Positions 11,110-22,842 of a DNA stretch of 64,000 nucleotides are shown here, piece by piece. Numbering within the stretch: the first letter of the stretch is position 1; each line of letters starts with the position of its first letter. This DNA is from Avena insularis. Taxonomy: Eukaryota; Streptophyta; Magnoliopsida; Poales; Poaceae. Below the pieces are notes generated by a model that did not search any database, was not told the origin of the DNA, and worked only from the letters and a program-made list of their open reading frames with translations. A program made the position numbers and the translations under genes. The stretch spans positions 65,892,253 through 65,956,252 of the forward strand of contig CM042688.1 of the NCBI GenBank assembly GCA_023614405.1, read 5' to 3'.

Positions 11110-12633
11110 GTCATTTTTTGGCGAGGTAAGCACAACTCCGGCGCCTAACCCGGTTTTCGTTTTTGACCCGTCAAAGTGCATTCTCCAATAGTTCGGATCT
11201 GGTAATGGTGGTTCGTACTGCACCTCGGCCCAGTCCACAAAAAAGTCGTCCACAGCCTGAGACTTGATTGCTTCTCTTCTGTCATACTGTGGCGCATAGG
11301 GGGCTAGTTCAATTGCCCATTTTGCAATTCTTCCACTTGCATCTTTGTTACTCATTATCTCGGATATGGGAGCTTCACATATTACTTTGATGGGGTGCTC
11401 CTCAAAATAATGTTTTAGCTTCTTAGCTGACATGTACACACCATATGCCACTTTCTGATAATGCAGATAATTTTGCTTTGATGCGGATAATACCTTGCTT
11501 AGGTAATATACTGGCCTTTGCACTGACTTACCCTCTTCCTCGCGCTCTACCACAATTACTGCACTTACAACTCGGTTGGTTGCGACTATGTAAAGCAACA
11601 TTGGCTCCTTTGATAGTGGAGAGGCTAACACTGGTGCAGTGGCTAACATTTTCTTTAATTGGATAAAAGCTTCATTGGCCTGCGGCGTCCAAATGAACTT
11701 GTCCGACTTTTTCATGAGTTGATAGAGAGCCAGTGCCTTTTCTCCCAACCGACATATAAACCGACTTAACGATGTCAGGCAACCAGTGAACTTATGGACA
11801 TCGTTAAGGCACTTTGGCAGTTCCATTCGCTCTATGGCCCGGATTTTAGTTGGATTGACTTCAATACCTTGGCTGGAGACGAGGAATCCGAGTAATTTTC
11901 CAGCCGGGACACCGAAGGTACATTTTTCTGGGTTAAGATTCATCCGGAACCTCCTTAGGTTCGCGAATGTCTGCCTGATATCGTCAAGGAGTGTTTTGCT
12001 TTCCTTGGTCTTGATAACAACATCATCCACATACACCTGCACATTTTGACCAATTTGGTCGTGCAAACATTTCTGCATACATCTTTGGTACGTTGCCCTT
12101 GCATTACGTAAACCAAATGGCATGGTGTGATAGCAATAATCCCCATACGGGGTGATAAATGTAGTCTTTATTTGATCATCTAGATTCAGAGGTATCTGGT
12201 GGAAACCAGAATATGCATCTATGAAAGACAACAGTTCACATCCAGCAGTAGAATCTATGACCTGATCTATCCTTGGCAGTGGAAATGGATCTTTTGGACA
12301 CGCCTTATTCAGGTTCGTGTAATCGATACACATACGCCAAACCACTGCCACATTCGGATCATCCTTCTTCTTCTCCACCAGCATCGAATTAGATAGCCAA
12401 TCCGGGTAAAGAACTTCCATGATAAATCCAGCTGCTAGTAACCGAGCTATCTCATCTCCAATGACTTTTCTCCTATCTTCGGCGAAGCGGCGGAGAGGTT
12501 GCTTCACCGGCCTTGCTCCGGGTCTCACATTCAAAGAGTGCTCGGCCAACTCCCTCGGAACACCTTGCAAGTCCTGTGTGGACCAAGCAAAAATATCCCG
12601 ATTCTCACGGAGGAAGTTGACGAGCTCGCTTTC
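11110..12633 (-). pseudogene. Reverse transcriptase and RNase H start of B
   Basis: A long open stretch (12570-11110) shows gypsy RT blocks in order: MCIDYTNLNKACPKDPFPLPRI, then FIDAYSGFHQIPL, FGLRNARATYQR, the catalytic box QVYVDDVVIKT, and LGFLVSSQGIEVNP. The RNase H domain opens with MHFDGSKTKTGLGAG. The catalytic aspartates of YVDD and HFDGS are present. TAG at 12634-12636 separates it from protease and TAG at 11107-11109 cuts RNase H. It copies element RNA into DNA in the cytoplasmic particle. Confidence 0.93.
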
Positions 12634-12636
12634 CTA

Positions 12637-14162
12637 TTTATCATTTAAGCTGGCACCAATTGTTACGGTGCGCTCTAGGAACATATCATCAATAGGCACT
12701 TTCTTGGTATCTTTTGTCGCCTGGAACGAAACACTACCATGCGGGTTACTCAGCATCGACATATACTGCTGCGCGGACTGAGCCAATGCCGCCACTTCCT
12801 GTATCTTTCTTTTCTCTTGCGCAATCACGAGTGACTCGGCTAGGTTAGACCCGGCTGACGCACACTCAATGTAATGTCGGAAATCTCCAGCTATGGTAAT
12901 TACTCCATTTGGCCCAGGCAACTTCATCTTCAGATAACTGATGTGACAACTCGCCATGAACTTGTTCAGTGCTGGTCTTCTGAGTAACGCGTGATACGCA
13001 CTTTCTAAGTTCACCACTTTAAACTCCAAATTCTCAGTTCGGCAGTTATCTCTCGTGCCGAACAATACGTCAACCCGGACCTTGCCTATGGGCTCACAAG
13101 AAATGCCTGGCACAATGCCATGGAAAGTTGTCCTTGTAGCCTGGAGAATATTCTCCGAGATACCCAACTTGCACATCGTATCCGCATACATGATGTTAAT
13201 GCTACTGCCATTGTCAATTAGTACCTTTGAGAACCTCACATTGATGTTAGGCCCAATGAATGTCGGATCCAACACTAGTGCATACGAACCAGGACTTGAC
13301 ATAAGCTTGGGATGATCTTTGATGCTCCAGGTAATTTCCTAGTCCGACCAAGGCATATACCTCGTCACTGCTGGCATTACCGCATTCACCTCCATGTGTC
13401 GGTGCTACAAGCTCTTTGCTGTTTCCTCATGGTAAACACTACAGTAACTCGATGATGCTCTCTGTACTCATTCCTTCCCTCGTTTCGTGGTACCTCGATC
13501 CGGTGGCCTTTTACTCAATGGAACGTCGGAAATCTCCAGCTATGGTAATTACTCCATTTGGCCCATGCAACTTCATCTTCAGATAACTGATGTGACAACT
13601 TGCCATGAACTTGTTCAGTGCTGGCCTACCGAGTAACGCGTGATACGCACTTTCAAAGTTCACCACTTCAAATTCCAAATTCTCAGTTCGGCAGTTATCT
13701 CGCGTCTTAGAACAATCGTCAACGAACCTTGCCTATGGGCTCACAAGAAATGCACGGCACAATGCCATGGAAAGTCGTTTACGGTAGCACGGAGCATGTT
13801 CTCCGAGATACCCAACTTGCGCATTGTATCCGCATACATGATATTGATGCTACTGCCATTATCTATCAGCACCTTGGAGAATCTCACATTGATATTTGGC
13901 CCTATGAATGTTGGGTCCAGCACTAACACATATGAACCGGGGCTTGGCATAAGCTTGGGGTGATCCTTGATACTCCAGGTGATTTCCTGATTCGACCATG
14001 GCATATACCTCGTCACTGCGGGCATTACCGCATTCACCTCCATGTGTCAGCGCTGCAAGCTCTTTCTATATGTTTCCTCTGTGGTAAACACACAGTAACT
14101 CTGATGATGCTCTCTGTACTCATTCTTTCCCTTGTTTCTGGGGTACCTCTGATCCGGTTGAT
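12637..14162 (-). pseudogene. Aspartic protease region of B, internally duplicated
   Basis: Retroviral-type protease matures the polyprotein. The active-site block LIDNGSSINIMYADT occurs twice: in the downstream copy (12637-13302) and in the upstream copy (13741-14043). The cause is the 649-bp tandem duplication at 12865-14162. Upstream of the first active site is SPGSYALVLDPTFIGPNINV. Downstream are ALLRRPALNKFMASCH and VITIAGDF. The polyprotein frame is lost inside the duplicated part by short indels. Confidence 0.85.
12865..14162. repeat. 649-bp tandem duplication in the protease region of B
   Basis: Unit 1 is about 12865-13513 and unit 2 about 13514-14162. The word TCGGAAATCTCCAGC is at 12877 and 13526, and CATAAGCTTGGG at about 13301 and 13950, all offset by about 649. 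The units differ by many substitutions and short indels. Element A has a single copy. Confidence 0.88.
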
Positions 14163-16644
14163 GCTGCTCTTCCACTTGATGCACTGCATCCCTTCTCTCA
14201 TGGTTGTCATACCTCGGCGGAGGGGGAGGCAACATTAACTGTTGCGTGTTCGCTCCGGAGAGCAATTGCTGCCGGGGTAACTCCTGCCGAGGTTGATCAT
14301 TTCGAGGTGCCTGAGCATTCCTCGAACCACCTTGTTCTATCTTCCTCATCCACTCACATTGCCGAGTCGTGTGACCCCACGGGTTACTCAGGTTTGGCGT
14401 GTGAAATTTGCACGGCTGATCCAGCATTGACTCATAAGTATACCTCGGACGGTCCTTCTTTTCCTGCCACTGTTTCTTTTGCTTTGGCGTCCAAGTTTTC
14501 TTGCCATCATTTCTCGGTGCCCATTGTTGTCCTCTAGTTTTCTGACGTTGGTTGGTTCCTGCACCAGATTGATCTTGATTCACAGCAGCAACTTGTTTCA
14601 AACTGTATCGGTAATCCGGTATGTCATCTCTTCTTTTACCTCGGTAATCATTTCTCCGGGATGACCCGGCTCCATTTCTCTGGTAGTATTCCTCGTTTGA
14701 CTCGCTTGGCATTAACCTGGGTTGAGTCGGATCACCCAAGGCATACGAATCAGTGATACGATTTTGTCTCTGCCAATGTAGTTGGCATATCCCTTTCCAA
14801 TCTTTGCCACAACATGCTTGCATATCTGCACCCTTGCGCAAACCATGCTATGGCTTGTGACTCAATTACACCCTCACAGGAGTTTCGCACGGTACACCAC
14901 CGGTCAGAACTCCGATGCATCTCATTCGGTTTCGCTTGCACATTGTTAGGGTTTATGGCCTATTCGCCTCGATACGTACTTGAGAGCTGGCGACAAACAT
15001 TTCCTCAAAATCGATCCAACAGTTAATACTTCTGGGCGGCAAATTGTTTAGCCATACCCTCGCTGGCCCCTCAAACATCTGGGGTACGTATCTCACAGCC
15101 CATCTCAAGTTGCCTGTAGCAATTTTTACAGCTGTAGCATAGTTAATCAACCAATCCTCCGGCTTTGTGCTGCCGTCATACCTTTTTGTGCCTCTAGGTA
15201 AATGGAAGTTAGGTACCGGAGGTTCCTTCATGATCCGGGGCCCAAAACACGCAGGACCAAATCCCTGCTCCGACCTATACAGCCGATCCAGTTTTAACCT
15301 GGCGTCGTCAGGCATCAAATCCCTGCTCCCCAGTCTTGACCCTATCACATGATAGTCCGGCCTTGGGTATCCTGCGTTCACCATTTCCGAATCACCATCA
15401 TTATATTTGTCTTGCTCTCGTGTAGCACCTCTCTGTTGCATACCTCGGCCGGCACTTTGCTCTTGCCTTGGTATATTCCGCTGCTGTGGTTGTCCTGCTC
15501 CTGCCGAGTTACGCTGCCCAGCATTGCCGTTTATAGCATTCCCTTGACCGGCATTGCCTTGGTCGCGGTTACCTCTGCCAGCTTCACCTCGACTCACACT
15601 TCGTCGATCCTCATCTCTCTGCACTTCTTTTCCTTTCCCTGCCCTTGTCGGGTCATACGGGGCTATCTGTTTGTTCCTCCTGGCCGAGGTTACTACCTCT
15701 TATCTCCTAGGACCACCATGAGGAGACGATGCAGCTCCAGCGGATTTCTCCGGGTTACCCACCGCCGAATGAACGATCTTAGAGGCCCCAGCCCTCTCCG
15801 GGTTAGCCCTAAGCAATTCCTCATTTTTCCTGTTCGCGATTCGAACCAACTCATTGACCCTATCTTGCTGTCTCTGACGGGCTTCACCCGTCAGACCCTC
15901 TAACTCGGACGCAGCTGCATCTGCTGCTCTGAGGTTTTTTGGCGGGGTAGTATACTTCGGCAGCCCCATGGATAAACAGTTCTGTGACTCCTCAATCATA
16001 GTATCATCCTCTTTGTTCATTTCACTAATGAGGTTTCTCCCCTTTACTTTTACAACATCTACCTTATTTGCCTTTGCATACTCACGCAGTGTCATGTTCA
16101 ACGACTGCTGAGCTGCGGCTATCTTTTTCACACCCTCTAGTATTTTTTGCCTAGTTTCCTCTAGCTCGGCCTGTGCCTGAGCCGGATCTACCGCTGCTTC
16201 TACTAGGTTTGCCAAACTATCCATCGCTTGCTGCAGCACATTCTCTGGCCTCTCTAGTGGAGGACCTCTACCTCGGTGCCTTTGGTGTTACCTCCGGATC
16301 TGGTGCTGGATCCTTGCTTGCGCCAGCGCCAGGCGCAGTCATCATTACCTCAGCACAGTCCGGGGAGCGAGTGATACGCTCCCCGTGAACCACGCTAAGG
16401 GGTGGCTCGCCTCCTTCGATGACGTGCCGCGGGTGAACGCACGACACATCGACAGCAACATAGATCTTGTGCTCGCCGAGCTTGATGAAGAGGTCGTTGC
16501 ACGGAAGAGGACGCTTGCCGAAGCAGCCAGCATTGTCGCTGACAAAGTCCAGCGCTCCAAAGCGCTGAACGAGCCCGGAGACGATGTATTCACCGGTGCC
16601 GATGAGGTTTCCCGTCCGGATCTTCACCCTTGCTAGCGCTGCTA
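14163..16644 (-). pseudogene. Gag of B
   Basis: Gag builds the particle. From the primer site down there is KLGEHKIYVAVDVSC, a Gln/Ala-rich helical stretch (QSLNMTLREYA, ELEGLTGEARQRQQ), a Gly/Asn/Gln-rich section (GNAGQGN), a capsid-like core (MFEGPARVWLNNLPP, WIDFEEMF) and a zinc-knuckle-like C-x2-H...H-x4-C pattern (CKFHTPN ... GHTTRQC). Breaks: a frame change near 16250, a stop at about 15697, a damaged stretch at 14850-14960. Start codon not resolvable because the 5' part is frameshifted relative to A. Confidence 0.82.
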
Positions 16645-16662
16645 GCCCCACGGTGGGCGCCA
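16645..16662 (-). other. Primer binding site of B (tRNA-Lys type)
   Basis: The minus strand reads TGGCGCCCACCGTGGGGC two bases after the 5' LTR. It is the complement of the 3' end of plant tRNA-Lys(CUU) as I know it, over all 18 bases. Confidence 0.85.
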
Positions 16663-16664
16663 AC

Positions 16665-17459
16665 TGTCGTGGTGGTGTCACGGCAGATGCCATGGATAGG
16701 CTAAAGGTGGGGACTAAATGCACTAGGGGAATCCAGGGAGGGATAGTGTGGTGATTCCACACATAGTAGCTTTGTATTTGATTCACTTCCTCAGATTACA
16801 AGTGCTCCTTGAGCTGTATTGGGGAGAGGAGGAAGAAGGAACTCTCTTACTCTCACCACTAGCTAGCCCTCAGATACACACACAACTCTCTAGAGCTCAA
16901 TCTGTCTAAGATCCCCTCTTCTATAGAGGCCCTAGCCCTCCTTATATAGGGGTGGCTAGGTCTCCAATTAGGGCATACGTGGAGGCATGAATATGCCTCC
17001 TCCCAAAATAGTAAGCCAACCAGGTCACTTTAACCCAGCGTCATCCATGCAGAGGCTACGTGAGCCTTTGCGGCGCCCGCGTCACTCGACATAGGCTTCA
17101 TCACCTTTGTCGGCCACGCCTCGGTGGTCCTAGCCTCTGTCCGCTTCGCTCACGCTCTGCGTATAATGGTCACCCTTTGACCAGCGAGATACCTTCCTTC
17201 TCTTGTAAGCTTGATATAACCCGAATCGTACCTAGTAGATCTGGTCATACCTGTACCTGCATACAAGTTAGATATATCTCACCGACTTACAATATAAGTC
17301 GGCTGAGACCCAGTTAGGTGGACATCCCCTGGTCCGGGTTACCCCGTGATTCGGCCTGCCTTGAGGTGACTCGGCCAGCACCTGCTTTGACCTTGCCGTA
17401 CCTCGGCTAACTCGGCCTTTATACCCCGGCGTGACCCTATCCGGGGTATCCCCCCAACA
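16665..17459 (-). repeat. 5' LTR of B
   Basis: It carries the promoter for the genomic RNA: TATATAA on the minus strand at 16942-16948, with an expected start about 30 bp toward lower coordinates. Ends are TGTCGTGG and CCCCAACA on the plus strand. Relative to the 3' LTR it lacks about 11 bp near 16988. Confidence 0.94.
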
Positions 17460-17464
17460 GCAGT
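17460..17464. repeat. Target site duplication of B, right copy (GCAGT)
   Basis: GCAGT immediately follows the LTR end and equals 2482-2486. It is also the first five bases of the 21-bp linker repeat of A. Confidence 0.93.
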
Positions 17465-18430
17465 CCACGGGTTCTGCGAAGCAGTCCCTGGGTTTCCTGA
17501 ACCACTTCACACATCAATGTCCATGGGCACAACTTCTGACTCCGGATTTGCCGGGATATAGATTGACTCGGATTCTGGGGTTGGCCTGATAGATGGCTTT
17601 CTGAGGTGCTCTAGTGCTACACCCAGTGGAATCGCTTGTCGGGTTGATTCGAGTTTCGACAGTACGTCGACAGCCTCATTTTCTAGCCGGGGTACATGAT
17701 GGAACTCGCATCCCTCGAAGTATCCCAATATTTTCTGCACATGAAATCTGTATAGTGCCATGTTTGCATCCAAAGCATCCCATTGCCCTAAGACTTGCTG
17801 AACTACCAGATCCGAGTCACCAAAGCACTGGATCCGACGTATTCCAATTTCTTTTTCCACTTTGAGCCCATGCACGAGTGCTTCATACTCTGCAACATTG
17901 TTTGATGCTGTGAAGTGGATCTGCAGCACATACTTTAGTTGGTCTTTCTTGGGAGAGGTAAGCACAACTCCGGTGCCTAACCCGGTTTTTGTTTTTGATC
18001 CGTCAAAATGCATCCTCCATTAGTTTGGATCTGGCAACAGTGGCTCATATTGCATCTTGGCCCAATCCACAAAAAGTCGGGCACAACCTGAGACTTGATC
18101 ACATCTCTCCTGTCGAATTGTGGAGCATAAGGGGCTAGCTCGATTGCCCATTTTGCGATCCGGCCGCTTGCATCCTTATTGCTCATTATCTCAGATATGG
18201 GGGCTTCACATATCACTTTGATGGGGTGCTCTTTGAAATAGTGCTTCAGCTCCTTTGCTGTCATATACACACCATATGCCATCTTCTGATAGTGAGGATA
18301 GTTTTGTTTTGACACTGATAATACCTCACTCAGGTAATAGACTGGCCTTTGCACCGACTTACCCTCTTCGTCGCGCTCTACCACTATTACTGCACTTACA
18401 ACTCGGTTGGTTGCGGCTATGTAGAGCAAC
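17465..18430 (-). pseudogene. RNase H and linker of A
   Basis: The frame 18013-17507 has MHFDGSKTKTGLG, VAEYEALVHGLKV, FGDSDLVVQQV and the NEAVDVLSKL block. It is longer than in B because the two B-specific stops are absent. A frameshift near 18015-18030 separates it from the preceding RNase H connection domain (VYYLSEVLSVSKQNY, YGVYMTAKELKHY). A TGA after PMDIDV ends the frame at 17507-17509; the linker then meets the B insertion. Confidence 0.85.
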
Positions 18431-19464
18431 ATTGGCTCTTTTTATAGTGGAGAGGCTAATACTAGTGCAGTGGCTAACATTTTCTTTAACTGGATGAAGG
18501 CTTCATTGGCCTGCGGCGTCCATACGAACTTGTCCGACTTTTTCATTAGTTGATAGAGAGGCAATGCCTTTTCTCCCAACTGACATACAAATCGACTTAA
18601 GGATGCCAGGCAACCAGTGAACTTCTGGACATTGTTAAGGCACTTCGGCAATTCCATCCGCTCTATGGCTCGGATTTTAGTTGGGTTAGCTTCGATACCT
18701 CGGCTGGAGACAAGAAATCTAAGCAATTTTCCAGCCAGGACACCGAAGGTGCACTTCTCCGGGTTAAGCTTCATTCGGAACCTCCTTAGGTTCGCGAATG
18801 TTTGCCTGATATCATCAAGGAGCGTTTTGCTTTCCTTGGTCTTTATAACCACATCATCCACATATACTTGCACATTTCGGCCAATTTGGTCGTGCAAACA
18901 TTTTTGCATACATCTTTGGTACGTTGCCCCTGCATTACATAAACCGAAAGGCATGGAGCGATAGCAATAAGCCTCGTACGGTGTAATAAACGCAATCTTT
19001 ATTTGATCATTCGGGTTCAGAGGTATCTGGTGGAAACCAAAATATGCGTCTATGAACGACAACAACTCACACCTAGCAGTAGAATCTATGACCTGGTCTA
19101 TCCTGGGTAATGGGAATGGATCTTTCGGGCACGCCTTGTTCAGGTTCGTGTAATCGATGCACATACGCCAAACCACTGCCACATTCGGATCATCTTTCTT
19201 CTTCTCCACAAGCACCGGATTAGATAACCAATCCGGATAAAGCACTTCCATGATGAACCCGGCTGCGAGGAGCCGAGCTATCTCATCTCCAATGAATTTT
19301 CTCCTATCTTCGGCGAAGCGGCGGAGAGGTTGCTTCACCGGCTTTGCTCCGGGTCTCACATTTAAAGAGTGCTCGGCCAACTCCCTCGGAACACCTTGCA
19401 GGTCCTGTGTGGACCAAGCAAAAATATCCCGATTATCACGGAGGAAGTTGACGAGCTCGCTTTC
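18431..19464 (-). pseudogene. Reverse transcriptase of A
   Basis: The open stretch 19380-18442 has the gypsy RT blocks MCIDYTNLNKACPKDPFPLPRI, then FIDAYFGFHQIPL, FGLCNAGATYQR and the catalytic QVYVDDVVIKT. It is about 85-90% like B at protein level by eye. A stop at about 18442-18444 (TAGTGG context) breaks it before RNase H. TAG at 19465-19467 precedes it, at the same codon as in B. Confidence 0.92.
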
Positions 19465-19467
19465 CTA

Positions 19468-20332
19468 TTTGTCAGTTAACCCGGCACCAGTTGTTACGGT
19501 GCGCTTTGGGAACAGATCATCAACAGGTACTTTCTTTGTATCCATGCGGGTTACTCAGCGCCGGCATATACTGTTGTGCGGACTGAGCCAATGCCGCTAC
19601 TTCCTGGATCTTTCTATTTTCTTGTGCAATCACGAGTGATTCGGCCAGGTTAGACCCGACTGACGTGCACTCAATGGAACGTTGGAAATCCCCGGCTATG
19701 GTAATTACTCCATTTGGCCCAGGCAACTTCATCTTCAGGTAACTGATGTGAGTACTTGCCATGAATTTGTTCAGGGCTGGCCTGCCGAGTAATGCGTGAT
19801 ATGTGCTTTCTAAGTTCACAACCTCAAACTCCAAATTCTCAGTTCGCTAGTTATCTCTTGTGCCGAATAACACGTCAACCCGGACTTTGCCAATGGGTTC
19901 ACAGGAGATACCAGACACAATGCCATGGAAAGTTGTCCTTGTAGCTTGGAGCATGTTCTCTAAGATACTCAACTTGCGCATTGTATCCACATACATAATA
20001 TTGATGCTGCTGCCATTGTCAAGCAGCACCTTAGAGAACCTCGCATTGATATTTGGCCCGATGAGTGTTGGGTCCAGCACTAATGCATATGAACCAGGAC
20101 TTGGCATGAGCCTGGGATGGTCCTTGATACTCCAGGTAATTTCCTGATCCGACCAAGGCATGTACCTCGTCACTGCCGGCATAACCGCATTCACCTCCAT
20201 ATGTCGGCGTTGCAAGCTCTTTCTATCCGTTTCCTCCATGGTAAACACACAGTAACTCTGGTGATGCTCTCTGTACTCATTTATCCCATCATTACTGGGG
20301 TACCTTTGATCTGGCTGATGCTGGTTTTCCAC
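19468..20332 (-). pseudogene. Protease region of A
   Basis: Active-site block LLDNGSSINIMYVDT, preceded by SPGSYALVLDPTLIGPNIN and followed by ALLGRPALNKFMAS and GVITIAGDF. A deletion of about 25 bp near 19545 removes the SVSFQAT part seen in B and shifts the frame. TAG at about 19848-19850 also interrupts. It is single-copy, unlike B. Confidence 0.85.
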
Positions 20333-22752
20333 CTAATGCACTACATCCCTTCTCTCACGATTCTCATACCTCGGCGGAGGTGGTGGTAACATTAACTGTT
20401 GCGTGTTTGCTCCGGAGAGCAACTGCTGCCGAGGTAACTCTTGCCGAGGTTGATCGTTCCGAGGTGCCTGAGCATTCCTCGAGCCACTTTGCTTTGTCTT
20501 CCTCATCCACTCACATTACCGGGTTGTATGACCCGCCGGGTTATTCAGATTTGGCGTGTGAAATTTGCACGGCTGATCCAGCATTGCCTCATACGTATAC
20601 CTCGGCCGGTCTTTCTTTTCTTGCCACTGTCTCTTTTGCTTGGGCGTCCAAGTTTTCTTGCCATCATTTCTTGCAGTCCACTGTTGCCCTCCAGTTTTCT
20701 GACGCTGATTACTCCTTGCTCCGGGTTGATCTTGATTTACAGCAGCAACTTGTTGCGAACTGTACCTGTAATCCGGTTTATCATCTCTTCTCTTACCCCG
20801 ATAATCATTTCGCCAGGATGATCTGGCTCCATCTCGCTGGTAGTACTCCTTGTTTGACTCGTTTGATACAAGCCGGGGTTGAGTCGGATCACCTAAGGCA
20901 TACGAATCAGCAATCCGGATTGTCTCTACCAGCGCAGTTGGCATATCCCTTTGTAACCTTTGCCACAACATGCTTGCATATCTACACCCTTGTGCAAACC
21001 AAGCTATGGCCTGAGACTCAATCACGCCTTCACATGAGTTTCTCACGTTGCACCAGCGGGTTAGGAACTCCCGGTCTGTTTCATTTGGTCTCTGCTTGCA
21101 CATTGCTAGGGTCTGTGGCCTATTTGGCCTCTGATACGTGCTCGAGAAGTTACCGACGAACATTTCTTCAAAATCCAGCCAGCAGTTGATACTACCGGGT
21201 GGTAAATTGTTCGGCCATACCCTCGCTGGCCCCTCCAGCATCTGAGGTACGTATCTCACTGCCTATCTCAAATTGCCTGTCGCAATTTTCACTGCCGTCG
21301 CGTAGTTGATCAACCAATCCTCCGGCTTGGTGCTTCCATCATATGTTTTCGTGCCTCTGGGTAACTAGAAGTTAGGTATCGAAGGCTCTTTCATGATCTG
21401 AGGCCCAAAGCACGCTGGACCCGGAGGACCTTGCCCCTCAATTTGCTCCAACCTATAGAGCTGATCCAGCTTTAACCTGGCGTTGTCAGGCATCAAGTTC
21501 CTGCTTCCCAACCTTGACCCTATCACATGATGATTCGGCCTATGGTATCCTGCATTCACCATTTCCGAATCATCGTCGTTGTATCTATCCTGCTCTTGTT
21601 GAGCGCAATTTTGCCGCATACCTTGGCCGGCATTCTGCTCTTGTCGAGGTACACTGTTCTGCTTTGTTGCGGGGTAGGTTACGCCTGCACCCTTGGAAAG
21701 TTATGCTGTCCGGCATTGCCGTTTTCAGCGTTTCTCTGACCGGCATTGCCTTGGTCGCGGTTACCTCGGCCAGCTTCACCTCGGCTGACACTTTGTCGAT
21801 CCTCATTTCCTTGTACTGCTTTTCCTTTCCCTGCCCTTGCCGGGTCATATGGAACTATCTGTTTGTTTCTCCTTGCCGAGGTTACCACTTCCTCTCTTCT
21901 AGGGCCACCATGAGGTGATGATGCAGCCCCAACGGATTTCTCCGGGTTTCCCACTGCCGAATAAACGACCTTGGAAACCCCAGCTCTTGTCGGGTTAGCC
22001 CTGAGCAACTCCTCATTCTGTCTGTTAGCGATCCGGACTAACTCGTTGACCCTCTCCTGCTGTCTTTGTCGGACTTCACCCGTCAAACCTTCTAACTCGG
22101 ATGCAGCCGCATCCGCTGCTCTGAGGTTCTTTGTCGGGGTGTTGTACTTCGGCAACCCCATAGATAAGAGGTTCTCTGATTCCTCAACTCTGGTATCACC
22201 CTCTTTGTTCATCTCACTGATGAGGTTCCTCCCTTTTACTTTTACAGCATCTACCTTATTTGCTCTTGCATACTCACGCAACGTCATGTTCAATGACTGC
22301 TGAGCTGCGGCTATCTTTTCCGCACCCTCTAATATTTTCTGCCTAGTTTCCTCTAACTCGGCATGTGCCTGAGCCGGATCTACCATAGGTGCTATGGGGC
22401 TTGCCAAGCTATCTATTGTCTGCTGCAGTACATTCTCTGGCCTCTCTAGCGGGGGACCTCTACTTTTCCTAGGCGCCTTGGGTGTTACCTCTGGATCTGG
22501 TGTCGGGTCTTTGCTCGCGCCAGCGTCAGGCGCTGTCATCATTACCTCAGCGCGGTCAGGGGAGCGAGTGATACGCGCACTATGAGCCGCGCTAAGGGGT
22601 GGCTCGCCTCCCTCGACGACGTGCCGCGGGTGAACGCAAGACACATCGACGCCGACGTAGATCCTGTGGGCACCAAGCTTGATGAAGAGGCCATTGCGTG
22701 GTGGAGGTCGCCTGCCGAAGCTACCAGCATTGTCGGCGTAGTCAGCGCTCAA
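20333..22752 (-). pseudogene. Gag of A
   Basis: Blocks in order from 22752: KLGAHRIYVGVDVSC, DPAQAHAELEETRQKILEG, QSLNMTLREYA, a GNRDQGNAGQRN stretch, then after a frameshift near 21679 a capsid-like core (MLEGPARVWPNNLPP, WLDFEEMFVGNFSSTYQRP, WFAQGCRYASMLWQRL) and the knuckle start CKFHTPN. Stops at 21365 and 20516 break it. The first 357 codons are open, so this copy shows the amino end better than B. The chosen ATG is 70 bp below the primer site; an upstream start in the damaged part cannot be excluded. Confidence 0.82.
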
Positions 22753-22822
22753 AAGCTGAACGAGCCGGAGGCGGTGCCGATGATGCTTCTCATCCGGATC
22801 TTCACTCCTGCTAGCGCCGCTA

Positions 22823-22840
22823 GCCCCACGGTGGGTGCCA
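22823..22840 (-). other. Primer binding site of A
   Basis: Same site as in B with one change: TGGCACCCACCGTGGGGC on the minus strand, two bases from the LTR. Confidence 0.8.
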
Positions 22841-22842
22841 AC

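Larger units (their letters stand above)
2487..17459 (-). mobile_element. Complete gypsy LTR retrotransposon B (Tat/Retand-like), nested in A
   Basis: The element is 14,973 bp, bounded by LTRs of 805 and 795 bp that begin TG and end CA, and flanked by GCAGT. On the minus strand the order is 5' LTR, primer site, gag, protease, RT, RNase H, integrase, spacer, opposite-strand gene, purine tract, 3' LTR. The gag-to-integrase frame is one continuous register from about 16239 down to 9241, so a single polyprotein was ancestral; it is now broken by stops and an internal 649-bp duplication. By eye the LTRs differ at roughly two dozen positions plus an 11-bp deletion in the first 550 bp, so it is not very recent. 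It belongs to the same family as A. Confidence 0.95.

Noticed and set aside
16268..16786. Minus-strand frame crossing from the B LTR into the leader as a separate gene
   Set aside because: Its downstream half is gag in a shifted frame; the part in the LTR is chance reading through the primer site.
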